Positions 15,900-24,002 of a DNA stretch of 64,000 nucleotides are shown here, one piece after another. This DNA comes from Clostridia bacterium (lineage in GTDB: Bacteria; Bacillota; Clostridia; Christensenellales; Borkfalkiaceae), in the NCBI GenBank assembly GCA_017473605.1, contig JAFUKM010000005.1, positions 1-64,000 of the forward strand, written 5' to 3'. Numbering within the stretch: position 1 is the first letter of the stretch; each line of letters starts with the position of its first letter. A program made the translations under genes and the position numbers. The notes under the pieces are model-generated. The model did no database searches, had not been told where the DNA came from, and was given only the letters and a program-made list of their open reading frames with translations.

Positions 15900-16148
15900 G
15901 TGTTAAAAGGGATTATTAGAGGAAACGTAGTTTCCACGAGAAAACAGGAATCGCTCGTCGGCTCTAAATTCATGGAAGTAGAAGTCATTGAAAACAATGC
16001 CTTGACGGGGAAATTTTTGATTGCAGTTGACAGCGTCGGCGCGGGTATCGGGGAAACGGTGCTCGTTACTACGGGTAGCTCGGCAAGACTTGCCTTGCAC
16101 AACACCAACGCGCCTTGTGATGCGGTAATCGTCGGTATTGTCGATTAA
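15900..16148 (+). CDS. BMC vertex protein (EutN/CcmL family, BMC-P)
   Basis: The 82-residue protein starts with GTG and has the pentamer-forming fold: LKGIIRGNVVSTRKQESLVGSKFMEVEV, then VDSVGAGIGETVLVTTGSSAR and a final DAVIVGIVD. It would cap the vertices of the icosahedral shell. It is 4 bases downstream of pduL with AAGGAG immediately before. The stop codon abuts the first copy of the dispersed palindromic repeat. Confidence 0.94.
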   Translation: MLKGIIRGNVVSTRKQESLVGSKFMEVEVIENNALTGKFLIAVDSVGAGIGETVLVTTGSSARLALHNTNAPCDAVIVGIVD

Positions 16149-16184
16149 GCGGTGAGCCACCGCTAGCACGTCTTTCTATCTTTC
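16149..16184 (+). repeat. Dispersed palindromic repeat, copy A
   Basis: GCGGTGAGCCACCGC starts at the base after the TAA stop and is followed by a conserved tail ending GTCTTTCTATCTTTC. Downstream, CGAAAG and GATAG (about 16216-16230) can pair with the tail. A GTAGGTTACGC motif near 16259 recurs as GTAGGTTGCGC after copy B. Confidence 0.8.
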
Positions 16185-16298
16185 GGTATAGTGCGCTCGT
16201 AGCGTTGTCGTGAACGGGAAAACGAAAGAGTAGATAGGGATAAAAAATATACGCGCGTGTAGGTTACGCGCGGAGCGGAATTAGAATAGGCTGTAATT

Positions 16299-17621
16299 AT
16301 GGATTTGAAAACGATTATGAAAGAAGCAGGTATTGTCGGCGCGGGTGGCGCAGGCTTCCCTTCGTACGCAAAGTTGGCGGACGGAGCGGATACGCTCGTC
16401 ATCAACGGCGCAGAGTGCGAACCGTTGCTCTATACCGACTACGTGCTTTTACATAAAGAAATGCCAACGGTGTTGGCAGGTATACAATCGGTGCTGGAAT
16501 ACGCGAAGATTCCTTGCGCCTTGCTTTGCGTGAAAGAACACACGGCAAAGCGTTTGCATCTGGTAGACGGAACCCGTTTAGCAGATAAAATTACGTTAAA
16601 GACGTTGCCCGACGTATATCCGATGGGCGACGAAATCGCCATGATATATCAGGCGACGGGTCGGGTGGTAAAGGCAGGGAATTTGCCCATTACCGCAGGC
16701 GTTATCGTATACAACGTAGAAACGATGTACAACGTGGCACGGGCGGTAAAATATAGCGAACCGCTCACGGAAAAATGGTTGACGATTGCAGGGAATATCC
16801 CCGAAGCGATTGTGGTGAAAGTGCCTATCGGTACGCCCGTTTGGGAACTTTTTGAAAAGAACAATATCATCGTGCCCGAAAATCATACGGTACTCGACGG
16901 CGGTCCTTCGATGGGGAAAGTTATCGACGTGGAAAGCGCCGTGGTTACAAAGACGACGAAGGGGTTGCTCATTTTGCCGAACAACTGCGAAGCAGTCGCT
17001 TCCAAATTCGTCAACGGCGCGCTCTCGATTGCAAGAGCGGAAACGGCGTGCTGTCAATGTACCCGTTGTACGGATATGTGTCCCAGACACCTTTTGGGGT
17101 ATCCGATAGAACCGCATAAAATGGTGCGTACGGCGAAAGGCGCGGCAACGATATTGCCGCAAATGGTGCTTACCGCGTCCCTTTGTTGCGGTTGCGGCGT
17201 ATGCGAATCGCTCGCTTGCTGTCAAGGAATTTCCCCCAAAGCTGTTATCAATGAATACAAGGCGCTTCTTGCGAAAAATAAGCTCCGTTACGTGAGCAAG
17301 GAAGAGAGTATGGTAGCGCCCGAAAGAGAATACCGTATGGTACCTTCCGAACGTTGGGAGCATATTCTCGGTATTTCTAAATTTGATAAACTCGCCAAAT
17401 ACGTGGGTGTGCAAAAAGATTTCACTCGCGCGGAGATATACCTTCGTCAACACATCGGCGCACCGAGCGTGGCGATTGTGAAAGAAGGGGATAGAGTGCA
17501 AAAGGGCGATAAAATCGCCGAAAGCGCGGAAGGGCTTTCCCTGCCGCAATACGCTTCCGTTTCGGGCAGAGTGATGCTCGTGGAAGGGGTAAAAATAATT
17601 ATTGAAAAGGATAGCGAATAA
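16299..17621 (+). CDS. pduS: PduS-like flavin/iron-sulfur electron transfer protein (RnfC-like)
   Basis: The 440-residue protein has the N-terminal Complex I 51 kDa/RnfC-like nucleotide and flavin fold (GIVGAGGAGFPSYAKL, INGAECEPLL), two 4Fe-4S motifs (CCQCTRCTDMCPR and CCGCGVCESLACC) and a C-terminal barrel-sandwich segment. In B12-dependent pdu operons PduS reduces cobalamin. Here there is no cobalamin enzyme, so it more likely moves electrons between NADH and an acceptor across or at the shell, perhaps with the adjacent cysteine-bearing BMC-T protein. It has a weak ribosome site and overlaps the next gene by one base (TAATG). Confidence 0.9.
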   Translation: MDLKTIMKEAGIVGAGGAGFPSYAKLADGADTLVINGAECEPLLYTDYVLLHKEMPTVLAGIQSVLEYAKIPCALLCVKEHTAKRLHLVDGTRLADKITLKTLPDVYPMGDEIAMIYQATGRVVKAGNLPITAGVIVYNVETMYNVARAVKYSEPLTEKWLTIAGNIPEAIVVKVPIGTPVWELFEKNNIIVPENHTVLDGGPSMGKVIDVESAVVTKTTKGLLILPNNCEAVASKFVNGALSIARAETACCQCTRCTDMCPRHLLGYPIEPHKMVRTAKGAATILPQMVLTASLCCGCGVCESLACCQGISPKAVINEYKALLAKNKLRYVSKEESMVAPEREYRMVPSERWEHILGISKFDKLAKYVGVQKDFTRAEIYLRQHIGAPSVAIVKEGDRVQKGDKIAESAEGLSLPQYASVSGRVMLVEGVKIIIEKDSE

Positions 17622-18166
17622 TGTTTAAGTCGATTGGTGTTATAGAACTCAAAAGCGTACCTAAGGGTGTGGAAGCGACGGACGCGGCGCTTAAAAGCGC
17701 TGGCGTGGAAATGGTTTCCGCGCACCCTGCTTGTCCCGGGAAATACGAAATTATTTTGACGGGGTCGATTTCCAACGTAACCGCTTCGGTGGACCACGTT
17801 GTGGAAAAGTTCGGCAATTACGTGATTGATTCTTCCATTATGGGCAGAATCGACGAACAAGTCATTACGGCGCTGTTCGGCACGCAACAGGGCGTAAAGA
17901 AAGGCTCTTTGGGACTTATCGAAACGTTTTCGGCTGCGACGACCATTAAAGCGGCGGATATCGCCGTAAAAACGGCGCGTGTGGATATCTTCGATTTGCG
18001 CGTATCCCGCGGTATGGGCGGCAAGGGCGTTGTGCTCTTGACGGGTGAAGTCGGGGACGTAACGGCGGCGGTAGAAGCAGGCTCGAATTATGCAAAACAA
18101 TCGGGACAGCTTTCGTCCAACGCGGTTATCGCTGCGCCCCACGAAGAACTTTGGAATCAATTATAA
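17621..18166 (+). CDS. pduT: Tandem-domain BMC-T shell protein, PduT-like
   Basis: The 181-residue protein contains two BMC domains (residues about 4-88 and 95-179: SIGVIELKSVPKGVEATDAAL and SLGLIETFSAATTIKAADIAV) and would form pseudohexameric trimers. HPACPGKYE places a Cys at the position where PduT binds a 4Fe-4S cluster in the trimer pore. It overlaps pduS by one base, so the pair is translationally coupled, and PduS and PduT are known partners. Electron passage through the shell is the likely role. Confidence 0.92.
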   Translation: MFKSIGVIELKSVPKGVEATDAALKSAGVEMVSAHPACPGKYEIILTGSISNVTASVDHVVEKFGNYVIDSSIMGRIDEQVITALFGTQQGVKKGSLGLIETFSAATTIKAADIAVKTARVDIFDLRVSRGMGGKGVVLLTGEVGDVTAAVEAGSNYAKQSGQLSSNAVIAAPHEELWNQL

Positions 18167-18216
18167 TCATAATACGCTATGCGTTTATAGCTTTGCTATA
18201 ATAAGGTGGAAACGGT

Positions 18217-20748
18217 ATGGAAAATATTAAATTCGTAATTGAAAAGAGCGCGAGAATCGATAAACTTATTGACGCATTGTACGAGAAAATGCCCGAAATC
18301 GAATCGGCGCGCGGCGTGCTCGTTACCGAAAGTTACAAACAGACGGAGTCGCTCCCGATTATCCGTCGTCGTAGCGCGGCGTTTGCGCATATTTTGGAAA
18401 ACTTGCCCATTGTTATCCGCGATAACGAACTTATCGTCGGCGCGCCTACGGTAGCGCCCCGCGGCTGTCAAGTATTCCCCGAATATTCCTACGAGTGGTT
18501 GGAAGCGGAATTTGATACGGTGGCAACCCGTGCGGCGGACCCGTTCTATATCAGCGAAAAAACGAAAGAAGAATTGCGCAAGGCGTATCCCTATTGGAAG
18601 GGTAAAACGTGTAGCGATTTGGCGAAAGCGAATATGGCGCCCGAAGCGTACGAAGCGTTTACCGTGCACGGTATTTTTACGCCCGGTAACTATTTCTATA
18701 ACGGTATCGGACACGTAAACGTGCAATACGACAAAGTATTGAAAAAGGGCTACCGCGGTATTATGGCGGAAGCGCAAGCGGCGCTTAATAAACTCGACGT
18801 ATCCGACGGCGACTTTGTGCCCAGAAGCAATTTCCTGTACGCCGTTATCGAAAGCTGCGAAGCGGTTATCCATTATGCGAGAAGATATGCGGCGCTCGCG
18901 CGCGAGATGGCGAAAAAGGAGAAAAATCCTACGCGTAAAGCGGAGCTTGAAAAAATTTCCGCAAACTGCGCAAGAGTACCCGAATTCCCCGCAACCGATT
19001 TTCACGAAGCTTGTCAATCGTTTTGGTTTGTGCAAATGCTCTTGCAGGTGGAATCGAGCGGACACTCCATTTCCCCCGGTAGATTCGACCAATATATGTA
19101 TCCCTACTACAAAAAGGATATCGACGCGGGGAAACTTACGCTTGAACAAGCGCAAGAGCTTATCGATTGTATTTGGGTAAAACTCAACGATATCAACAAA
19201 GTACGCGACGCTGTGTCTGCGGACGGGTTTGCGGGATACGGTATGTTCCAAAACCTGATTGTCGGCGGTCAAGATATCCACGGTATGGACGCGACGAACG
19301 ATTTATCGTATATGTGTTTGGAAGCGGCTATGCACGTACCCCTTCCTCAACCGTCTATTTCTATCCGCGTATGGAACGGCTCGCCCGAATCGTTGCTCGT
19401 GAAAGCGGCGGCGTTGACGAGATTGGGCACGGGACTTCCCGCGTATTATAACGACGAAGTGATGATTCCGTCCATTATGGCGCGCGGATTGACGTTAGAA
19501 GACGCAAGAGATTATTGTATCATCGGTTGTGTAGAACCGCAAAAGGGCGGTAAAACGGACGGTTGGCACGACGCGGCGTTCTTCAATATGTGCCGTCCTA
19601 TGGAGCTTGTATTCTCCAACGGTATAGATAAGGACGTCAAAATCGGCCCCGATACGGGCGACGTTGCCGAAATGAAGACGTTTGAAGAAGTGTATAACGC
19701 TTATAAAACGCAACAAAGCTATTTCATTAAATTGCTTGTAAACGCAAATAACGCGATTGACGCGGCGCATGCGGCGCGTTGTCCGCTTCCTTTCCAATCC
19801 TGTATGGTAGACGATTGTATCGCTCGCGGTAAATCGTTGCAAGAAGGCGGCGCGATTTATAACTTTACGGGCCCCCAAGGCTTTGGTATTGCCAACAATA
19901 CGGACGGCTTGCTTGCGATTAAACAACTCGTGTTCGAAGAGAAGAAAGTAACGCTTGCCGAGCTTCGCGATGCGATGAACGCCAACTTCGGTTACGGACT
20001 TTCGGGCGCGGCGGCGGAAAGAGTTACGGGCGATATCGTGCGTGAACTTGCGAAAAACGGCGTGGAGATTACCGACGGCGTTATCCGTACCGTATACGAA
20101 GAAGTGACGACGGGGAACGCTATGGACCCCGATAAGAAAGCGCGTTACCGTGAAATCAAGCGTTTGATTGACGAAACGTGCCCTAAATACGGCAACGATA
20201 TTTACGAAGCGGATATGTTCGCGCGCGACGTTGCCAATACGTACACGAAAGAAGTGGAAAAATATAAAAACTATCGCGGCGGTATTTTCCAAGCAGGGTT
20301 ATACCCCGTTTCGGCGAACGTACCCCTTGGCGGACAAACGGGCGCAACGCCCGACGGCAGACTTGCGTTCACGCCGATTGCGGACGGTATCGGTCCCGCG
20401 TCGGGCAGGGACGTAAAAGGACCTACGGCTACTGCGAACTCGGTGGCAAAACTCGAACAGGGCGTAGCGAGCAACGGTACGCTGCTCAATCAAAAATTCC
20501 ACCCGTCCGCGCTTGCAGGTATGTCGGGCTTGACGAAATTTGTGGCGCTTATCCGTTCGTATTTCGACCAAAAGGGTATGCATATGCAATTTAACGTCGT
20601 TACGCGTGAAACGCTGATTGACGCGCAAAAGAACCCTGAAAAATACAAGACGCTCGTCGTCCGCGTTGCGGGATACAGCGCGCTGTTTACGACCCTTTCC
20701 CGTTCGTTGCAGGACGATATCATCAATAGAACGGAACAAGGCTTCTAA
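18217..20748 (+). CDS. B12-independent glycyl-radical propanediol dehydratase
   Basis: The 843-residue glycyl radical enzyme has Cys438 and Glu440 in IIGCVEPQKGG, His166 in GIGHVN and the glycyl radical loop RVAGYSALF with Gly819. The GCVEP signature marks diol or choline/hydroxyproline-type eliminases, and the operon (deoxyhexose aldolase, PduL, PduP) points to (S)-1,2-propanediol as substrate and propionaldehyde as product. The length matches described B12-independent propanediol dehydratases and exceeds glycerol dehydratase (about 787). The enzyme is oxygen-sensitive. A small TATAGC/GCTATA hairpin precedes the AAGGTGG ribosome site. Its stop abuts repeat copy B. Confidence 0.92.
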   Translation: MENIKFVIEKSARIDKLIDALYEKMPEIESARGVLVTESYKQTESLPIIRRRSAAFAHILENLPIVIRDNELIVGAPTVAPRGCQVFPEYSYEWLEAEFDTVATRAADPFYISEKTKEELRKAYPYWKGKTCSDLAKANMAPEAYEAFTVHGIFTPGNYFYNGIGHVNVQYDKVLKKGYRGIMAEAQAALNKLDVSDGDFVPRSNFLYAVIESCEAVIHYARRYAALAREMAKKEKNPTRKAELEKISANCARVPEFPATDFHEACQSFWFVQMLLQVESSGHSISPGRFDQYMYPYYKKDIDAGKLTLEQAQELIDCIWVKLNDINKVRDAVSADGFAGYGMFQNLIVGGQDIHGMDATNDLSYMCLEAAMHVPLPQPSISIRVWNGSPESLLVKAAALTRLGTGLPAYYNDEVMIPSIMARGLTLEDARDYCIIGCVEPQKGGKTDGWHDAAFFNMCRPMELVFSNGIDKDVKIGPDTGDVAEMKTFEEVYNAYKTQQSYFIKLLVNANNAIDAAHAARCPLPFQSCMVDDCIARGKSLQEGGAIYNFTGPQGFGIANNTDGLLAIKQLVFEEKKVTLAELRDAMNANFGYGLSGAAAERVTGDIVRELAKNGVEITDGVIRTVYEEVTTGNAMDPDKKARYREIKRLIDETCPKYGNDIYEADMFARDVANTYTKEVEKYKNYRGGIFQAGLYPVSANVPLGGQTGATPDGRLAFTPIADGIGPASGRDVKGPTATANSVAKLEQGVASNGTLLNQKFHPSALAGMSGLTKFVALIRSYFDQKGMHMQFNVVTRETLIDAQKNPEKYKTLVVRVAGYSALFTTLSRSLQDDIINRTEQGF

Positions 20749-20784
20749 GCGGTGAGCCACCGCAAGCAAGTTTTTCTATCTTTC
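20749..20784 (+). repeat. Dispersed palindromic repeat, copy B
   Basis: GCGGTGAGCCACCGC begins at the base after TAA and continues into the conserved tail TTTTTCTATCTTTC. Copies B and D also share a series of hairpins further downstream. Confidence 0.8.
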
Positions 20785-21000
20785 GTTAACGCTTATTAAT
20801 AGCGTTTTCGTGGATATGGGGCAAGGGGCATAGTCCCTTGCGGATTGTAAAGGCAGAGCCTTTACGACACTCTATCAAGAGCCGCCGATAGGCGGAAAAC
20901 TGCCCGACAAAAAGCAAGCGTAGGTTGCGCCAACGCCGATAGGCGTTTTTGCCGTAAGGCAAGAAACCGTTAAAAAATAAAAATGCAGTTTTGCGTTAAT
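20785..21000 (+). repeat. Hairpin-rich extension of repeat copy B
   Basis: Stems are AACGC/GCGTT, GCAAGGG (20821-20827)/CCCTTGC (20835-20841), GTAAAGGC (20847-20854)/GCCTTTAC (20858-20865) and AACGCC/GGCGTT. A GTAGGTTGCGC motif and a TGCAGTTTTG motif follow. Most of these have counterparts after copy D at 62720-62900. No coding sequence is seen. Confidence 0.6.
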
Positions 21001-21020
21001 AACAAAATCAGGAAAACACT

Positions 21021-21806
21021 ATGAGCATATACGATACCCAAGGAAGAATATTCAATATTCAGCGGTTCTCCATCCACGACGGACGGGGAATCCGCACTAT
21101 CGTATTCTTTAAAGGGTGTTATATGCGTTGCGCGTGGTGTTGCAATCCCGAATCGCAAGAATACGATATTCAAACGATGATGGAAAACGGTAAGGAGAAA
21201 GTCGTCGGAAAGGACGTTACGGTGGGAGAGATAATGCCCGAAATCCTTGCAGACGTCAATTATTATCGCCGAAGCGGCGGAGGCGTTACGTTGTCGGGCG
21301 GCGAAATTCTCGCACAGCACGCGTTTGCGCGTGATTTGCTCCGCGCTTGCAAGGAAAACGGCTTGCACACGGCGGTGGAATCGACGGGCTATGCGGAATT
21401 TGAAAAGATACAAGAAATTTTGCCCTATTTGGATTTATATTTGATGGATATCAAGCATATGGATTCGGCAAAGCACAAGGAATACACGCGCGCCGGCAAC
21501 GAGCTGATTTTGGAAAACGCCAAAAAGATAGCGCAAAGCGGCGTGGAACTGATTATCCGTACGCCCGTTGTACCGACCTTTAACGATACGGCGGAAGAAA
21601 TCTGCGCGATTTCCAAGTTTGCGGCGACGCTTCCCGGCGTAAAAGAACATCATTTATTGCCTTATCATAGATTGGGGCAGGATAAGTATACGGGGTTGGA
21701 AAGGAATTATTCGCTCAAAGACATCGAACCGCCCTCAAAGGAAAAGATGGAATATCTTTTGAGCGTGGCGGAAGAGAGCGGCTTGCGCTGCCAAATCGGC
21801 GGATAG
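21021..21806 (+). CDS. Glycyl radical enzyme activating enzyme (radical SAM)
   Basis: The 261-residue radical SAM protein has the cluster motif KGCYMRCAWCCNPES (C-x3-C-x2-C) and GGGVTLSGGE as SAM contact. It would install the glycyl radical on Gly819 of the dehydratase. The segment between the cluster motif and GGGVTLSGGE is short and has no ferredoxin-like cysteine set, so the two extra 4Fe-4S clusters of many diol/choline-type activases appear to be absent, as in pyruvate formate-lyase activase. The usual GGEP continues as GGEI here. AGGAAAA precedes the ATG; the stop overlaps repeat copy C. Confidence 0.9.
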   Translation: MSIYDTQGRIFNIQRFSIHDGRGIRTIVFFKGCYMRCAWCCNPESQEYDIQTMMENGKEKVVGKDVTVGEIMPEILADVNYYRRSGGGVTLSGGEILAQHAFARDLLRACKENGLHTAVESTGYAEFEKIQEILPYLDLYLMDIKHMDSAKHKEYTRAGNELILENAKKIAQSGVELIIRTPVVPTFNDTAEEICAISKFAATLPGVKEHHLLPYHRLGQDKYTGLERNYSLKDIEPPSKEKMEYLLSVAEESGLRCQIGG

Positions 21807-21841
21807 CGGTGAGCCACCGCAGGCAAGTCTTTCTATCGTTC
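21806..21841 (+). repeat. Dispersed palindromic repeat, copy C
   Basis: GCGGTGAGCCACCGC starts on the last base of the TAG stop codon of the activase gene and is followed by the conserved tail with GTCTTTCTATCGTTC. The remainder of the 156-base gap up to 21962 has no gene and ends with a GGAGAAGG ribosome site. Confidence 0.8.
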
Positions 21842-21962
21842 TGTAACGCTTTTAGAAACGATATCGTCGATAGGCACACTGCTTATCTTGCTCGTATTTG
21901 CGCCGCCTACAACGTGGGCGTTAAATAAATAAAAAAGCGGAAATATCCGTAGGAGAAGGAAT

Positions 21963-22322
21963 ATGGAACTCAAAGACAAAATGACAATTATACAGGAATT
22001 CGTTCCCGGTAAACAAATTACCCTTTGTCATATTATCGCAAATCCCGGGGAAACGTTGTATACGAAACTCGGGTTAGACCCGCAAACGGATTACACGAAA
22101 AGCGCTATCGGCGTGTTGACGGTAATCCCTTACGAGAGCGCGGTTATCGCTGCGGATATCGCGATGAAGGCTTCGGGCGCGGAAATCGGGTTCGTGGACA
22201 GATTCACGGGTACGCTCATTATCACGGGTACGGTATCGTCCGTGGAAGCGGCTTTCGTTGCGATCAGAGAATACTGTATCAATAAGCTCGGTTACGCTTG
22301 CTGTGAATTGACGAAAACCTAA
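21963..22322 (+). CDS. BMC shell protein of the PduU/EutS type (permuted BMC-H)
   Basis: The 119-residue protein starts with a beta-strand extension (MTIIQEFVPGKQITLCHIIANP) before the BMC core (SAIGVLTVIPYESAVIAADIAMKASGAEIGFVDRFTGTLIITG), the layout of circularly permuted EutS/PduU hexamers whose N-terminal barrel caps the pore. It would be a minor shell component. It sits directly before the EutP-like GTPase, the same EutS-EutP or PduU-PduV pairing seen in other BMC operons. Confidence 0.92.
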   Translation: MELKDKMTIIQEFVPGKQITLCHIIANPGETLYTKLGLDPQTDYTKSAIGVLTVIPYESAVIAADIAMKASGAEIGFVDRFTGTLIITGTVSSVEAAFVAIREYCINKLGYACCELTKT

Positions 22323-22330
22323 TACAAACA

Positions 22331-22849
22331 ATGCGGAAGTTAATGTTATTCGGCAGGGTGGGAGCAGGAAAAACCACGCTCACGCAAGCCCTGCGCGGAG
22401 AAGAAATCAAATATTTTAAGACGCAGTACGTCAATTATCTCGATACGGTTATCGATACGCCGGGCGAATACACCGAACGCCGTGAAACGAGCGGCGCGCT
22501 TGCGTTATACGCGTACGAAGCGGACGTGGTGGGCTTGGTGCTTTCCGCAAACGAGCCGTATTCGATATTTGCGCCCTGTCTTACGAGTATGGTCAACCGC
22601 GAAGCGATAGGCATCGTAACGGGTATAGACAAGCCTGACGCGAACGTGGAACGGGTAACGCGGTGGTTAAAGCTTGCAGGGTGTAAAAAAATATTCCCCG
22701 TCAGCTCGATTACGGGCGAAGGGGTAAAGGAATTGGTGGATTTTTTAAACGACGAAACGGGCGTGAAGAAAAGAAAAACTGCGCAAAGACCTACGGTGAC
22801 AATTAAAAAGGACACGGATAAAGGGGCTTTGCCCACTTGGCTGTTATAA
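22331..22849 (+). CDS. EutP/PduV-like small GTPase
   Basis: The 172-residue P-loop protein has Walker A GRVGAGKTT, DTPGEYTE (G3) and TGIDKPDAN in the G4 position, where EutP proteins usually have T-K-x-D. The C-terminal extension is lysine-rich and ends LPTWLL. PduV has been linked to the outer shell surface and BMC movement, and the ParA-like gene follows directly, which supports a positioning module. It starts 8 bases after the shell gene with only a weak ribosome site, so coupling is likely. Confidence 0.87.
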   Translation: MRKLMLFGRVGAGKTTLTQALRGEEIKYFKTQYVNYLDTVIDTPGEYTERRETSGALALYAYEADVVGLVLSANEPYSIFAPCLTSMVNREAIGIVTGIDKPDANVERVTRWLKLAGCKKIFPVSSITGEGVKELVDFLNDETGVKKRKTAQRPTVTIKKDTDKGALPTWLL

Positions 22850-22869
22850 CGAAACGAAGGAAGAAAATC

Positions 22870-23661
22870 ATGAGCAAAACGAAAGTAATTGCATTTGCGA
22901 ATAACAAGGGAGGAAGCGGTAAAACCACTACCTGCTCCAACGTGGGTTGCGCGATGGCGATGGAAGGAAAAAAGGTGTTGATGATTGACGGCGATATGCA
23001 GCTCAATCTTACCATTTCTTATTTCGACGAAGAACAAGCGTTGGAATTTGCGCAAAGCGGCAAAAATATTCACACTGCGATTAAGGAAGAAAAGGACTTG
23101 AACGACTTTATCGTCAGCACGGGTATCGACGGATTGGATTTGATTCCGTCTTCGTCGTTGATGAGCGGTATCGAATTCGATTTGTTTGCAAAATGGCAAA
23201 GGGAATTCGTTTTGAAAAAGTGCTTGGAACGGGTAAGAGCAAAGGGGTATTACGATTATATCCTTATCGATTCGCCGCCTACGCTCGGCGGTTGGGTAAT
23301 GAACGTGATGTGCGCTTCCGATTATTTGGTTATCCCCGTAGAAGCCAGCCCTTGGGGGTTGTTCGGTCTTGCCAATATGTTCGAATTTTGCAACCAAGCG
23401 AAGAATATGGCGCCGAAATTGGAAATACTCGGTATTGCGATTACCAAAGCGGACGAACGCAAAAAGTATTTCAAACAAACGATGGATATTCTCAAAGAAA
23501 CGGACGGTACGAGATTGTTTGAAAATTATATCCGCGTGGATAGCGCGGTGGAGTGGGCACAGGACAACAGTAAACCCGTCGTTGCGTATAAAAAGACCAG
23601 CCGCAGCGCCGTGGAATATATCAATTTAACAAAGGAGATTATGGAGTATGCCAATCGGTAA
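22870..23661 (+). CDS. ParA/MinD-family ATPase of the BMC locus
   Basis: The 263-residue protein has the deviant Walker A NNKGGSGKTTT near the N-terminus, DGDMQLNLT (Walker A'), YILIDSPPT (Walker B) and VIPVEASPWGLFGL, a ParA-type chromosome/cargo-positioning ATPase. The start at 22870 is chosen over 22837 because GGAAG lies just upstream and the protein then begins at the conserved MSKTKVIAFANNKGG. It lies in the BMC operon between EutP and a small basic protein whose gene overlaps its end by 14 bases. By analogy with McdA of carboxysomes, it probably distributes microcompartments over the nucleoid. That role is inference. Confidence 0.9.
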   Translation: MSKTKVIAFANNKGGSGKTTTCSNVGCAMAMEGKKVLMIDGDMQLNLTISYFDEEQALEFAQSGKNIHTAIKEEKDLNDFIVSTGIDGLDLIPSSSLMSGIEFDLFAKWQREFVLKKCLERVRAKGYYDYILIDSPPTLGGWVMNVMCASDYLVIPVEASPWGLFGLANMFEFCNQAKNMAPKLEILGIAITKADERKKYFKQTMDILKETDGTRLFENYIRVDSAVEWAQDNSKPVVAYKKTSRSAVEYINLTKEIMEYANR

Positions 23662-23944
23662 AAACGCTATCAAAAGAGTGGAAAACAACGGGTATTCGAA
23701 GGTAAAAACGTCCGCGCCCGATATGGAGAACAGCAACGTGATTGCAAACCTTGACCCCCAAGTGATGGAAAAAATGGTCGCGCCAGTAGAAGCGGCGGCG
23801 AAAGAAGTTGCCGTGGCGAAAACGGCGGCGAAAAAGCCCGCGGCAAAGAAAGCGCCCACTAAGAAAACGGCTTGCAAGAAAACCGCAAAAAACGGCTTTG
23901 AAAGAGTAAGCCTTTGCGAAGATATGCCGTACTATTTATTATAA
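23648..23944 (+). CDS. Small lysine-rich protein, candidate partner of the ParA-type ATPase
   Basis: The 98-residue protein is not a recognised family. It has three parts: an N-terminal region IGKNAIKRVENNGYSKV followed by SAPDMENSNVIANLDPQV; a histone H1-like Ala/Lys/Pro tract (about residues 50-80, e.g. KTAAKKPAAKKAPTKK); and a short tail ending SLCEDMPYYLL. It overlaps the ParA-type gene by 14 bases with AGGAG upstream, so the two are co-translated. Position, size and disorder fit an McdB-like adaptor that links the ATPase to the shell, or a nucleoid-binding protein. It is the last gene before the terminator. Confidence 0.75.
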   Translation: MPIGKNAIKRVENNGYSKVKTSAPDMENSNVIANLDPQVMEKMVAPVEAAAKEVAVAKTAAKKPAAKKAPTKKTACKKTAKNGFERVSLCEDMPYYLL

Positions 23945-23958
23945 TTACGCTTAATAAA

Positions 23959-23997
23959 AACAGCCCCGAACGGCATCCGTTCGGGGCTGTTTTTTTT
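23959..23997. terminator. Strong bidirectional terminator ending the BMC operon
   Basis: AACAGCCCCGAACGG (23959-23973) and CCGTTCGGGGCTGTT (23977-23991) form a 15-bp perfect stem with a CAT loop, then a run of T. An A-run on the left lets it also terminate the convergent YfcC-type gene. Confidence 0.95.
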
Positions 23998-24002
23998 GTG
24001 TT

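Noticed and set aside
18187..18202. TATAAT-like sequence before the dehydratase gene
   Set aside because: No -35 at suitable distance, and it lies only 14 bases from the start codon. It is part of a TATAGC/GCTATA hairpin.
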